From positions 1 through 64,000 of the forward strand of contig JBFFRY010000005.1 of assembly GCA_041572755.1 (NCBI GenBank): a stretch of DNA of 64,000 nt. Direction: 5' to 3'. This document shows, piece by piece, positions 39,376 to 47,681 of the stretch (positions are counted from its first letter, which is position 1; each line of letters starts with the position of its first letter). A program made the position numbers and the translations under genes. Source of the DNA: JBFELU01 sp041572755 (GTDB taxonomy: Bacteria; Actinomycetota; Acidimicrobiia; Spongiisociales; UBA11373). The notes beneath the pieces are model-generated. The model made no database searches, was not told the origin of the DNA, and was given only the letters and a program-made list of their open reading frames with translations.

Positions 39376-40222
39376 TGTCTTCGCCAAAGTCAACCTGAGC
39401 CTCCGGGTCCGGCCCCGGGACCGGTCCGGCCGCCACCCGGTGCGATCCCTCGCTCAGTCGATCGACTGGCGGGATTGCGTGGTGCTCGCCGACGGCGACG
39501 AAGACTCCCTCGACGCCGACCGCCCGGACGTCCCGGCCGACGAGCACAACCTGGCCTGGCGAGCGGCGGTGGCGGTGCGCACCGCCGCCGGCGCCGCCGC
39601 GCCCCTCCGGATCTCGCTGACGAAGCGCATCCCGGTGGAGGCCGGTCTCGGCGGCGGAAGCGCCGACGCCGCGGGGGCCCTGGTGGCGGCGGCGGAGCGG
39701 TTCCGGCTTGACGAGGAACACCGCGATGCCCTCGCCCCGGAACTCGGCGCCGACGTTCCCTTCTGTCTGGAGGGCGGCACCGCCTGGATGGAAGGTCACG
39801 GGGAGCGGGTCACGCCGATCCCCTTCATCGGGGACTACGTCCTGGCGGTGGTGGTGCCTCCCTTCCCGCTGTCCACCGCCGCCGTCTACCGGCGCTGGGA
39901 TGAGCTCGACGGACCCACCGGCGCCACCCCACCCGAGCGGGATCTCCCCGACTCGCTTCGCCCCCACGCCCCGCTCGGCAACGATCTGGTGCCGGCCGCC
40001 CGGGACCTCAGCCCGGCGCTGGGCGAATGGATGGCCGACCTGTCCCGAGCGTGGGGTAGGGCCGTGATGATGACCGGGAGCGGTCCGGCCGTCTTCGGCT
40101 ACTTCCGAGAAGAGGATGAAGCGGCCGGGGCTCTCGGCGTGGCCGGTGACGCTCGAGCGGTCCGGGTGTGCCGGCCCGTCGATCGGGGTTGGGAGTGGGA
40201 CCCCTCCGGTACACTGCCGTGA
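39365..40222 (+). CDS. ispE: 4-diphosphocytidyl-2-C-methyl-D-erythritol kinase
   Basis: This 285-residue GHMP kinase catalyses the ATP-dependent step of the MEP isoprenoid pathway. AKVNLSLRVRPRD is the N-terminal substrate motif, PVEAGLGGGSADAAGAL the ATP loop, LGADVPFCLEGG a substrate-binding segment, and MMTGSGPAVFGYF the C-terminal GHMP motif. It overlaps rsmA. A tRNA-Gln gene begins seven bases after its stop, so the two are probably transcribed together. Confidence 0.95.
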   Translation: MHVDVFAKVNLSLRVRPRDRSGRHPVRSLAQSIDWRDCVVLADGDEDSLDADRPDVPADEHNLAWRAAVAVRTAAGAAAPLRISLTKRIPVEAGLGGGSADAAGALVAAAERFRLDEEHRDALAPELGADVPFCLEGGTAWMEGHGERVTPIPFIGDYVLAVVVPPFPLSTAAVYRRWDELDGPTGATPPERDLPDSLRPHAPLGNDLVPAARDLSPALGEWMADLSRAWGRAVMMTGSGPAVFGYFREEDEAAGALGVAGDARAVRVCRPVDRGWEWDPSGTLP

Positions 40223-40228
40223 CCCCCA

Positions 40229-40303
40229 TGGGGGGTGGTGTAACGGGCAGCACGCGGGGTTTTGGTCCCCGAAGTACGGGTTCGAGCCCTGTCCCCCCAG
40301 CCA
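40229..40303 (+). tRNA. tRNA-Gln (anticodon TTG)
   Basis: The acceptor stem TGGGGGG pairs with CCCCCCA. The anticodon stem CGGGG/CCCCG encloses TTTTGGT, giving anticodon TTG for CAA. The T arm is ACGGG-TTCGAGC-CCTGT. The discriminator is G and CCA is encoded. It lies between ispE and glmU, 15 bases before the glmU start, so the mature tRNA would be cut from a polycistronic transcript. Confidence 0.95.
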
Positions 40304-40318
40304 ACCGGAGGTGATGCA

Positions 40319-41707
40319 GTGAGTGTGCGCGCGGTGGTGATGGCGGCCGGGCAGGGCACCCGGATGCGGTCCCCGCAGCCCAAGGTGCTGTTCGAGGTCG
40401 CCGGCCGGGCACTCGTGTCCTGGGTCGTCGATGCGGTGGCGGCCGCCGGGTCGGACGAGATCACCGTGGTGGTCGGCCACGGCGCCGAATCGGTGCGGGA
40501 CCGCGTCGGTGCGGTGTCGACCGTGGTCCAGGAGGAGCAACTCGGAACCGGCCATGCGGTGATGGTGGCGCTCGAGGCGCTCGGCGACGTCTCCGGCGAC
40601 ACGATCCTCGTGGTGCCGGGGGACACGCCGTTGCTGAGGCCCGAGTCGCTGGCGGCGCTCCTCGAGATCCACGAGCGAGAGGGCGCTTCGGCCACGCTGC
40701 TCACCGCGGTGATGGGCGACCCCACCGGCTATGGGCGGGTGGTGCGACGGGGCGATCGGGTGGCGGCCGTCGTCGAGGAGCGGGATGCCGACGACGAGGA
40801 GCGTGCCATCACCGAAGTGGCCGTGTCGACCTACGCCTTCGACGGCGCTGCCCTCGCCACGGCCCTCGACGCCATCGGGCGTGACAATGCCCAGGGGGAG
40901 TACTACCTGACCGACGTGATAGCCGTCCTCGCCGGCGATGGGGGGGTGGCGGCCGCCGCCGGCGCCGACCCGTCGGAGGTGCAGAACGTCAACAGCCACG
41001 ATCAGTTGGCCCGGGTCGCCGCAGCGATGCGCGATCGCATCAATCAGGGCCTGATGGAGGACGGGGTGTGGATGCAGGACCCGGCCCGCACCTACATCGA
41101 CGCCGGGGTTGCCGTCGAGGCGGGCGCCCGGATCTATCCCGATGTGCATCTCGAAGGTGAGACGAGGGTGGCCGCCGGAGCCGAGATCGGTCCGGCGGTG
41201 TTCGCTCGGGATGCGGTGATCGGTCACAACGCCAAGGTCTGGTACGCGGTCCTGCGTGAAGCCAAGGTGGGCGAAGGCGCCGAGGTCGGCCCATACGCCA
41301 GCCTTCGGCCGGGCACCGAGATGATGGCCGGCGCCAAGATCGGAACCTTCGTCGAGACGAAGGCGACCACAGTCGGCAAGGGCAGCAAGGTCCCCCATCT
41401 CTCCTACATGGGGGATGCCACCATCGGTGAGGATTCCAACATCGGCGCCGGCACCATCACCTGCAACTACGACGGGTACCGGAAGCACCCCACCACGATC
41501 GGCGACCGCGTGAAGATAGGTTCCGACACGATGCTGGTGGCCCCCTTGGAGGTGGGCGACGATGCCTGGACCGGGGCCGGTTCGGTGATCAGCAAGGATG
41601 TGGCACCCGGTTCCCTGGCGGTCGAGCGTTCGCAGCAGCGCGAGGTGCCGGGCTACGCTGCGAGGCGGGCACGGCAGGCGGAACGGGAGGAAGCCGAAGA
41701 GCCATGA
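40319..41707 (+). CDS. glmU: Bifunctional UDP-GlcNAc pyrophosphorylase / glucosamine-1-phosphate N-acetyltransferase
   Basis: This 462-residue enzyme makes UDP-GlcNAc for peptidoglycan. The N-terminal uridylyltransferase domain has VVMAAGQGTRMRSPQPKVLFEV and VVPGDTPLL. The C-terminal left-handed beta-helix has hexapeptide repeats, KIGTFVETK, IGEDSNIGAGTITCNYDG and VKIGSDTMLVAPLEVG, with the acetyl-CoA site. GTG 40319 lies seven bases after GGAGGT, the best Shine-Dalgarno fit; a GTG at 40325 is an alternative. It overlaps prs by four bases. Confidence 0.95.
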   Translation: MSVRAVVMAAGQGTRMRSPQPKVLFEVAGRALVSWVVDAVAAAGSDEITVVVGHGAESVRDRVGAVSTVVQEEQLGTGHAVMVALEALGDVSGDTILVVPGDTPLLRPESLAALLEIHEREGASATLLTAVMGDPTGYGRVVRRGDRVAAVVEERDADDEERAITEVAVSTYAFDGAALATALDAIGRDNAQGEYYLTDVIAVLAGDGGVAAAAGADPSEVQNVNSHDQLARVAAAMRDRINQGLMEDGVWMQDPARTYIDAGVAVEAGARIYPDVHLEGETRVAAGAEIGPAVFARDAVIGHNAKVWYAVLREAKVGEGAEVGPYASLRPGTEMMAGAKIGTFVETKATTVGKGSKVPHLSYMGDATIGEDSNIGAGTITCNYDGYRKHPTTIGDRVKIGSDTMLVAPLEVGDDAWTGAGSVISKDVAPGSLAVERSQQREVPGYAARRARQAEREEAEEP

Positions 41708-42675
41708 GGCTGGCCGGCAGCAAGCGGTTGATGCTCTTCACGGGGTCGGCGAACCCGGGCTTGGCCGATGAGGTCGCCGAACTGCTGGGGGTGGAGCTGG
41801 GCAAGGTCGAGCGGTCGGTCTTCGCCAACGGCGAGATCTACGTCCGTTTCGAGGAGAGCGTGCGGGGCGCCGACTGTTTCGTGATCCAGAGCCACACCGA
41901 GCCGATCAACTTCCACATCATGGAGCAGCTGATCATGCTCGACGCCCTGGAACGGGCCTCGGCGAAGCGGATCACGGCGGTGGTGCCGTTCTTCGGATAC
42001 GCCCGTCAGGACAAGAAGGGCATGCCCCGGGAGCCGATCACGGCCCGCCTCATGAGCGACCTCCTCGTGGCCTCGGGCGCCGACCGCATCGTCTCGGTTG
42101 ACCTGCACAGCAGCCAGATCCAGGGGTTCATCCGCAAGCCGTTCGATCACCTCACCGCCCTGCCGGCATACCGGGACTACCTGCAGGACGCCTCACTCAA
42201 GCCCCTGGTGATCGTGTCACCCGACACCGGAAGGGTGAAGGTCGCCTCCCGTTACGCCCGGCGGCTCGATGCCGACGTCGCCTTCGTCCACAAGCGGCGC
42301 CCCGCCAACGTGCACAACGAGGTCGCCGCCCTGCAGATCGTCGGCGACGTGGCCGGGAAGCACGCCGTGATCGTCGACGACATGATCGACACCGCAGGCA
42401 CCGTGACGGCGGCCGCCGAGCTCCTCAAGCAGATGGGGGCGGCCAGCGTGCGCGCCATGGCCACCCACGGAGTCCTGTCGCCGCCGGCGGTCGATCGAAT
42501 CAAGAATGCCCCACTCGAAGAGGTGGTCATCACCAACACCCTGCCGCTCCACGACGATGCGGTCGGGTTGCCCAACCTGCGGGTGATCTCGATCGCCCCC
42601 CTCGTGGCCGATGCCCTCAAAGCGATCTTCATGGACGACTCGGTGAGCCGGATCTTCCTGGGGGAGAACGCCTAG
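41704..42675 (+). CDS. prs: Ribose-phosphate pyrophosphokinase
   Basis: This 323-residue enzyme makes PRPP from ribose-5-phosphate and ATP. The ATP flexible region is FGYARQDKKGMPREPITAR, the PP-binding segment is DLHSSQIQGF and the PRPP loop is VDDMIDTAGTV. The full length and the FADGEIYVRFEESVRG-like start (FANGEIYVRFEES) match class I PrsA. It overlaps glmU and completes the metG-to-prs run. The order glmU-prs is standard in bacteria. Confidence 0.95.
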   Translation: MRLAGSKRLMLFTGSANPGLADEVAELLGVELGKVERSVFANGEIYVRFEESVRGADCFVIQSHTEPINFHIMEQLIMLDALERASAKRITAVVPFFGYARQDKKGMPREPITARLMSDLLVASGADRIVSVDLHSSQIQGFIRKPFDHLTALPAYRDYLQDASLKPLVIVSPDTGRVKVASRYARRLDADVAFVHKRRPANVHNEVAALQIVGDVAGKHAVIVDDMIDTAGTVTAAAELLKQMGAASVRAMATHGVLSPPAVDRIKNAPLEEVVITNTLPLHDDAVGLPNLRVISIAPLVADALKAIFMDDSVSRIFLGENA

Positions 42676-42743
42676 CTCCGTTGGCGCCGATCGGCAGGAT
42701 GTTCCATGATGCATCAGACGACACTGCCGTGAAGGGAGAGGCG

Positions 42744-43148
42744 ATGGCATCAATTGAGATCATCGAGGGCATTGGAAAGAAGTACGGTGCCAGGTTCCGC
42801 GCCGCCGGGGTGCGGAGCACCGGCGCATTGCTGAAGCGGGGAGCGGGCCCCAAGGGCCGGGCCGAGCTGGCCAAGGCCACCGGCTTCTCGAACCACCAGA
42901 TCCTGGAGTGGACCAACCGGGCCGACCTCATGCGGGTGCGCGGCGTCGGTGAGGAGTACTCGGATCTCCTCGAGGCAACCGGGGTCGACACGGTCAAGGA
43001 ACTGAGGACTCGCAACGCCAAGAACCTCACCGAGGCGATGACGGCCGTGAATGCCAAGAAGAAGCTGGTCCGCCGGATCCCCAGCCAGTCGATGGTGGAG
43101 CGTTGGGTGGCTCATGCCAAGACGCTGCCTGCCGTGATGACCTACTAG
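42744..43148 (+). CDS. DUF4332 helix-hairpin-helix protein
   Basis: This 134-residue protein has repeated HhH-like helices: IEGIGKKYGARFRAAGV, AKATGFSNHQILEWTNRADLMRVRGVGEEYSDLLEATGVDTV and further. The ADLMRVRGVGEEYSDLLEA block is diagnostic of DUF4332. Such proteins may bind DNA nonspecifically or scaffold complexes. ATG 42744 follows GAAGGGAGAGGCG, a reasonable ribosome site. It stands alone after prs with a terminator after it. Confidence 0.85.
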   Translation: MASIEIIEGIGKKYGARFRAAGVRSTGALLKRGAGPKGRAELAKATGFSNHQILEWTNRADLMRVRGVGEEYSDLLEATGVDTVKELRTRNAKNLTEAMTAVNAKKKLVRRIPSQSMVERWVAHAKTLPAVMTY

Positions 43149-43163
43149 ACCCCACCCATGCGC

Positions 43164-43192
43164 AAGGGCCGGCCCCTCGGGGGTCGGCCCTT
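43164..43192 (+). terminator. Hairpin terminator after DUF4332 gene
   Basis: AAGGGCCGGCCC pairs with GGGTCGGCCCTT (one G-U) around a five-base loop, 15 bases after the stop codon. TTCCGT follows the stem. This is one of the clearer terminators in the window. Confidence 0.65.
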
Positions 43193-43207
43193 CCGTATGC
43201 TCCACCC

Positions 43208-43612
43208 ATGGAGACCACCATCATCGAGGTAGAGAGCGGTGCCTCGGCCGGCACCGTCGATCTCACCCCTCAAGCCGCCCACTTCGTCTCCGGCAAGGGG
43301 GATGGCCTGTTGTCGGTGTTCGCCCAGCACGCCACCGCCGGCATCGCCGTCGTCGAGACCGGAGCCGGGAGCGACACCGACCTCATCGATCACCTCGACA
43401 CGCTGTTCCCCCGCGACGACCGGTGGCTGCATCGCCACGGCAGTCCCGGGCACGGTGCCGATCATGTGATCCCCGCGTTCGTCGCCCCCTCGGTCGTCAT
43501 CCCGGTCGTCGACGGTCGGATGACCCTGGGCACCTGGCAGTCGGTGGTGCTGGTCGACCCGAACCGGGACAATCGAACCCGGAGGGTTCGGCTCAGCTTC
43601 ATCCCCGGCTGA
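43208..43612 (+). CDS. YjbQ/UPF0047 family protein
   Basis: This 134-residue protein belongs to the YjbQ (UPF0047) family, related to thiamine-phosphate synthase activity. It contains FAQHATAGIAVVETGAGSDTDLIDHLD, HRHGSPGHGADHVIPAFVAPSVVIPV and GTWQSVVLVDPNRDNRTRRVRLSF, the family's three blocks. The His-rich centre may bind a metal or phosphate. ATG 43208 begins the family alignment. It is followed by a hypothetical gene after 62 bases. Confidence 0.87.
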   Translation: METTIIEVESGASAGTVDLTPQAAHFVSGKGDGLLSVFAQHATAGIAVVETGAGSDTDLIDHLDTLFPRDDRWLHRHGSPGHGADHVIPAFVAPSVVIPVVDGRMTLGTWQSVVLVDPNRDNRTRRVRLSFIPG

Positions 43613-43674
43613 CGGCTTGTCCCCACGTCGCAAGCAGCCCGCTCAACCGGATCTCCCGGCTACCGTGCCGGTCC

Positions 43675-44250
43675 ATGGTCGATTTCACCAAGAGGGCCGC
43701 CAAGGCGGCAACATCCCATCTGGGCGCCACCGAGACCGTGCTCGCCGGCGTCAACGTCTTCCCCACCCCATTGCAGCTCGGCGGTGCCGGCGCCACCGGC
43801 GGTGCCATCGCGGGAGGCCTGGGCGGCGCAGCCGTCGGTGCCGCCGTGGACAAACGCCGGGAGGACAAGCAGGCGGCCGAGGACGCCGCCCGCACCCTCC
43901 CCGATCTCGCCGGCCGTCCGGGGGCCGCGGAGGCAATCCCCAAGAACGGGGCGCTGCTCGGGGTGACGGAGCAGCGCCTGCTGGTGTGGAAGATCTCGGG
44001 TCTCGGCAAACCGAAGGATCTGCTCTTCGAGTTGCCGCTGGAGCAGATCGACCGGGTGGCGTGGCACGAAGCCGACACCAAATGGCTCCGGGGCAGCCCC
44101 AAGTCCACTCTCATCTGGGTCGGGCTCACAGATGGGACCGTGATCCCGATCGCGGCGATCTCGATGGGACCCGCCGGGAAGCACGCTGCGGCCGTGGTCG
44201 AGGCCCTGGCTCAACGCCTTCCCGGCAAGGTCACCGAATTCGAGGGCTGA
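43675..44250 (+). CDS. Hypothetical protein with Gly/Ala-rich linker
   Basis: This 191-residue protein starts MVDFTKRAAKAATSHLGATE. It has a Gly/Ala-rich hydrophobic stretch at about residues 40-60 (GGAIAGGLGGAAVGAA) and a charged helix after it. The C-terminal half, GVTEQRLLVWKISGLG to LPLEQIDRVAW and STLIWVGLTDGTVIPIAAI, resembles a bacterial PH-like fold. I do not recognise a named family. It is convergent with the lipoprotein at 44254. Confidence 0.65.
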   Translation: MVDFTKRAAKAATSHLGATETVLAGVNVFPTPLQLGGAGATGGAIAGGLGGAAVGAAVDKRREDKQAAEDAARTLPDLAGRPGAAEAIPKNGALLGVTEQRLLVWKISGLGKPKDLLFELPLEQIDRVAWHEADTKWLRGSPKSTLIWVGLTDGTVIPIAAISMGPAGKHAAAVVEALAQRLPGKVTEFEG

Positions 44251-44253
44251 AGC

Positions 44254-44751
44254 TCAGTCGCAGCCCAGATCGACGTCCACGTCGTTCCCGTCTGCGATCG
44301 CCTGCAAGGCGAAGCAGCTCTCCGTGAACTGCTCGCCGGCCTGGCCGAAGGCGGCGAACTCGGGTCCTTCGAAGAACGTCAGCAGGGCGCCGAGATCGGC
44401 CACGTCCTCGAGCCCCGTGAGGAGCTCGTCGAAAGCCGCGGAGGCGGCCCGGCCGGCCGACACGGCGGCATCGTGGGCGGTCGCCGCCTCGTCGGGGGCC
44501 TCGATCCCTTCCAGGACGGCCACGAAGCCGTCGAGGTCGTCCTCGAATTCCGGCAGGAGGCTCTTCACGTCGCCGAGCGGATCGGTGGAGTCCTCGATCG
44601 CCGCATCCAGCGCGTCCCCGGCCGCTTCGTACGCCTGGCCGGCCGCCTGCAGCTCGCCGAAATAGTCCTCGAGCGAGGCCCCGTCGTCGCCTCCGCAGGC
44701 GGCGAAGACCAGCAGCATCGCCGTCACCACTGCTGCGCGTCGCATGATCAT
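44254..44751 (-). CDS. Lipoprotein of unknown function
   Basis: This 165-residue protein begins MIMRRAAVVTAMLLVFAACGGDD, a lipoprotein signal with the lipobox LVFAAC, so Cys19 would be lipidated. The mature part is very acidic and helical, with two more Cys near the C-terminus (SCFALQ, LGCD) that may form a disulfide. The ATG three codons in (44745) is an alternative start. The gene is alone, with the rplY promoter on the opposite strand just upstream. Confidence 0.72.
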   Translation of the reverse strand: MIMRRAAVVTAMLLVFAACGGDDGASLEDYFGELQAAGQAYEAAGDALDAAIEDSTDPLGDVKSLLPEFEDDLDGFVAVLEGIEAPDEAATAHDAAVSAGRAASAAFDELLTGLEDVADLGALLTFFEGPEFAAFGQAGEQFTESCFALQAIADGNDVDVDLGCD

Positions 44752-44807
44752 TCCCTTTCACTCTGGGCCCCGGGAGGGTACTCCGCCTGATGGCGTCTCA
44801 CTTCACC

Positions 44808-44837
44808 TTGCTCTTTTCCACCAAGACCCGCGATAAT
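44808..44837 (+). promoter_or_regulatory. Predicted sigma-70 promoter of rplY
   Basis: TTGCTC at 44808-44813 and GATAAT at 44832-44837 are separated by 18 bases, close to the TTGACA-17-TATAAT consensus and unusual in this GC-rich sequence. The start site would be near 44843-44846, giving a 30-base leader to the rplY ATG with GAGGAG inside it. Confidence 0.5.
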
Positions 44838-44874
44838 GACGGCTCCGCAGATTCCGTCTCGAGGAGTCCTTTCC

Positions 44875-45570
44875 ATGGAACAGGTGACGTTGCGCGCCGA
44901 CACCGGTCGGGCCCGGGGCAGCCGGCCCTCACGGCGGCTGCGCAGGGAGAGCAGTGTGCCCGCCGTCGTGTACGGGCGGGGTATGGATCCCGTATCCGTG
45001 GCCGTCGATCAGCGCGATCTCTACACGGTGCTCCACACCGAAGCCGGCGCCAACGTGCTCATCACCCTCGAGGTCGGCAAGGACAAGCACCTCACGGTGG
45101 CTCGTGAGATCCAGCGCCATCCGGTTCGGGGCGAGATCATCCATCTCGATTTCCTTCGCATCTCCATGGACGAGCCCATCGATGCCGAGGTCGGTATCGA
45201 CTTCGAAGGCACGCCGATCGGCGTTCGCGATGATGGCGGCATCGTCGAGACGGTGCAGGCCACCGTCATGGTCAAGGCGCTTCCCGCCGCGGTGCCCTCA
45301 TCGATCGGCATCGACATCTCCGAGCTGGGCGTCGGTGACTCCCTCAAGGTGGCCGACCTTCCCGGCCTCGAAGGCGTCGAGTACACCTCGGGTGCCGACA
45401 TGACCTTGGTGACCGTGCAGCTGCCGCAGATCGTGTCGCTCGAGCCCGAAGTCGAGGAGGGAGAGCTCCTCGAGGGCGAGGAACTCGAAGCGGCCGCCGA
45501 CGAGGAAGCCGGCGCCGAGGCCGAAGCCGCCCGAGGAGACGAGGGCGAGGGAGGCGAGGAGGAGGCCTGA
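44875..45570 (+). CDS. rplY: Large ribosomal subunit protein bL25 (CTC long form)
   Basis: This 231-residue protein binds 5S rRNA. Its N-terminal bL25 domain has SRRLRRESSVPAVVYGRG, and it carries the CTC C-terminal beta domain around GVRDDGGIVETVQATVMVKALP and an acidic Glu-rich tail. ATG 44875 follows GAGGAG by eight bases. Its stop overlaps the CTG start proposed for pth, so the two are coupled. The order rplY-pth is common across bacteria. Confidence 0.92.
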   Translation: MEQVTLRADTGRARGSRPSRRLRRESSVPAVVYGRGMDPVSVAVDQRDLYTVLHTEAGANVLITLEVGKDKHLTVAREIQRHPVRGEIIHLDFLRISMDEPIDAEVGIDFEGTPIGVRDDGGIVETVQATVMVKALPAAVPSSIGIDISELGVGDSLKVADLPGLEGVEYTSGADMTLVTVQLPQIVSLEPEVEEGELLEGEELEAAADEEAGAEAEAARGDEGEGGEEEA

Positions 45571-46163
45571 TCGGCGGTCTCCACCTGTTCGTCGGCCTTC
45601 GGAACCCCGGGTCCGACTACGAGGGCACCCGGCACAACATCGGCGCAGAGGTCGTGGTCGCCGCCGCCGGCGGCGCCGCCTTCAAGCGGGCCCCCCGCAA
45701 GATCCGGGCTCGCGTCGTTCGAGAGTCCGTTGCAGACCGGCCGACGATCCTGGCGCTGCCGACCACGTTCATGAACGAATCCGGTACGGCGGTGCGCGGG
45801 CTCGTTCGCTACTTCGACCCGGAGCGGCTGGTGCTGGTGCACGACGACATCGACCTCCCGTTCGGGAAGCTGCGCTTCCACTTCGGTCGCGGCACCGGCG
45901 GGCACAACGGGGTGGCCTCGGTCACCCAGGCGTTGGGAGGAACGGGGATGTGGCGTCTCAAGATCGGGGTGGGGCGCCCCCCGGGCCGGATGGATCCCGC
46001 CGACTTCGTCCTGAGGCGCTTCACCCGCAAGGAGCGGCCGGATGTCGACCTCATGGTGGGCGAGGCGGTCGAGGTGCTGCGATCCTTCGCGGCCGAAGGA
46101 GAGGATGCAGCCCGGTCGAGGGCGGGGGAGGCGCAGGGAAGGCTCTTCGGCGACCCTCGCTAG
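45567..46163 (+). CDS. pth: Peptidyl-tRNA hydrolase with probable CTG start
   Basis: This 198-residue enzyme releases stalled peptidyl-tRNA. The family N-terminus reads LFVGLRNPGSDYEGTRHNIGAEVV, including the catalytic His in RHNIG, and VHDDIDLPFGKLRFHFGRGTGGHNG is the second diagnostic block. No ATG, GTG or TTG lies in frame before this N-terminus; CTG at 45567 fits with AGGAGG upstream and overlaps the rplY stop as CTGA, mirroring the GTGA and ATGA overlaps seen elsewhere. A start at GTG 45654 would remove essential residues. CTG use is inference. Confidence 0.88.
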   Translation: MIGGLHLFVGLRNPGSDYEGTRHNIGAEVVVAAAGGAAFKRAPRKIRARVVRESVADRPTILALPTTFMNESGTAVRGLVRYFDPERLVLVHDDIDLPFGKLRFHFGRGTGGHNGVASVTQALGGTGMWRLKIGVGRPPGRMDPADFVLRRFTRKERPDVDLMVGEAVEVLRSFAAEGEDAARSRAGEAQGRLFGDPR

Positions 46164-46170
46164 GAGGTGG

Positions 46171-47655
46171 GTGTTGTACGTCGGCGCGATCGATCAGGGC
46201 ACGACCAGCACGCGCTTCGTGATCATCGACGGCAACGGTGCGTTCGTGGCGATGGACCAGCAGGAACATCGTCAGATCTACCCCAAGCCCGGTTGGGTTG
46301 AGCACGATGCCTCCGAGATCTGGGACCGGACCCGATCGGTGATCGAAGGCGGGTTGGCCCGGGCGGGGATCTCGCCTTCCGATCTGGCCGCAGTGGGGAT
46401 CACCAACCAGCGGGAGACGACCGTTCTGTGGGATGCCGTCACCGGGGAACCGCTTGCGCCGGCGGTGGTGTGGCAGGACACCCGCACCGACGAGTTGTGC
46501 CGTGAGCTCGGTGGCTCCGAAGGGCCCGATCGGTTTCGGCCGGTGACCGGCCTCCCCCTGGCGACCTACTTCGCCGGCCCCAAGGCGCGATGGCTGCTGG
46601 ATCACGTGGAGGGCCTGCGGGCCCGGGCCGACGCCGGCGAGGTGCTGTTCGGCACGATCGACAGCTGGCTCATCTGGAACCTCACCGGCGAGCACCTCAC
46701 CGACGTCACCAATGCCTCCCGTACCCTGCTCATGGACCTCGGTGCGCTGGACTGGGATCCGGAGATCGTCTCGGAGGTCGGGATTCCTCCCTCGATGCTC
46801 CCCGCCGTCAAGCCGTCGGTGGGTCACTTCGGCACGGGGCGGGGTCCCCTCGAAGGCGTGCCGATCGCAGGGGTGCTCGGGGATCAGCAGGCGGCTCTCT
46901 TCGGGCAGACGTGCTTTGCCCCGGGCACGGCCAAGAACACCTACGGCACAGGCTGCTTCATGCTGCTGAACACCGGAACCGACCCGGTGCCGAGCGAACA
47001 CGGCTTGCTCACCACCGTCGCCTACCAGTTCGAGGACCGTCCCGCGGTGTACGCCCTCGAGGGCTCGGTGGCGATCGCCGGCGCCGGGGTGCAGTGGCTG
47101 CGGGACAACCTGCGCATGATCTCGGAGGCGCCCGAGGTGGAAGCACTGGCGGGTTCCGTGGAGGAGAACGGAGGCGTGTACTTCGTGCCGGCGTTCTCGG
47201 GCCTGTTCGCCCCCTACTGGCGCAGCGACGCTCGCGGTGTGATCGCCGGGCTCACCCGGTACGCCGAGGCCGGTCACCTCGCCCGGGCCGTGCTCGAGGC
47301 GACCGCATACCAGACCGCCGACGTCCTCGACGCCATGCAGGCGGACTCCGGAGTGCCGGTGGAGACGTTGTTCGTCGACGGCGGCATGGTCGCCAACGAA
47401 CTGCTCATGCAATTCCAAGCCGACGTCCTCGACGTGCCGGTGGTTCGCCCCACGATCGCCGAGACCACCGTCCTCGGCGCCGGCTACGCCGCCGGTCTCA
47501 CGGTGGGCTTCTTCGAGGACCTCGATCAGGTGGCGGCTCTCTGGCGGGAGGATCGTCGCTGGACCCCGGCGATGAGCGGTGCGGAGCGGGAACGGCTCCG
47601 CACCGGGTGGCGGAAGGCGGTCGAGCGCACCCTCGGCTGGGTGGAGGGTGACTGA
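46171..47655 (+). CDS. glpK: Glycerol kinase
   Basis: This 494-residue FGGY kinase phosphorylates glycerol. It starts with the ADP-binding GAIDQGTTSTRFVIID, continues with TNQRETTVLWD and VWQDTRT near the active site, and ends with the FGGY signature region GGMVANELLMQFQADVLDVPVVRP. The substrate Asp in GDQQAALFGQ is present. GTG 46171 is used; TTG 46174 is equally possible because the AGGAGGTG ends very close. It follows pth by seven bases. No glycerol facilitator or dehydrogenase is adjacent. Confidence 0.93.
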   Translation: MLYVGAIDQGTTSTRFVIIDGNGAFVAMDQQEHRQIYPKPGWVEHDASEIWDRTRSVIEGGLARAGISPSDLAAVGITNQRETTVLWDAVTGEPLAPAVVWQDTRTDELCRELGGSEGPDRFRPVTGLPLATYFAGPKARWLLDHVEGLRARADAGEVLFGTIDSWLIWNLTGEHLTDVTNASRTLLMDLGALDWDPEIVSEVGIPPSMLPAVKPSVGHFGTGRGPLEGVPIAGVLGDQQAALFGQTCFAPGTAKNTYGTGCFMLLNTGTDPVPSEHGLLTTVAYQFEDRPAVYALEGSVAIAGAGVQWLRDNLRMISEAPEVEALAGSVEENGGVYFVPAFSGLFAPYWRSDARGVIAGLTRYAEAGHLARAVLEATAYQTADVLDAMQADSGVPVETLFVDGGMVANELLMQFQADVLDVPVVRPTIAETTVLGAGYAAGLTVGFFEDLDQVAALWREDRRWTPAMSGAERERLRTGWRKAVERTLGWVEGD

Positions 47656-47681
47656 GCCCGACGTGGTCCCTTCGTTACCAT

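Noticed and set aside
45654..46163. pth starting at GTG 45654
   Set aside because: It would lose the conserved N-terminus with the catalytic His.
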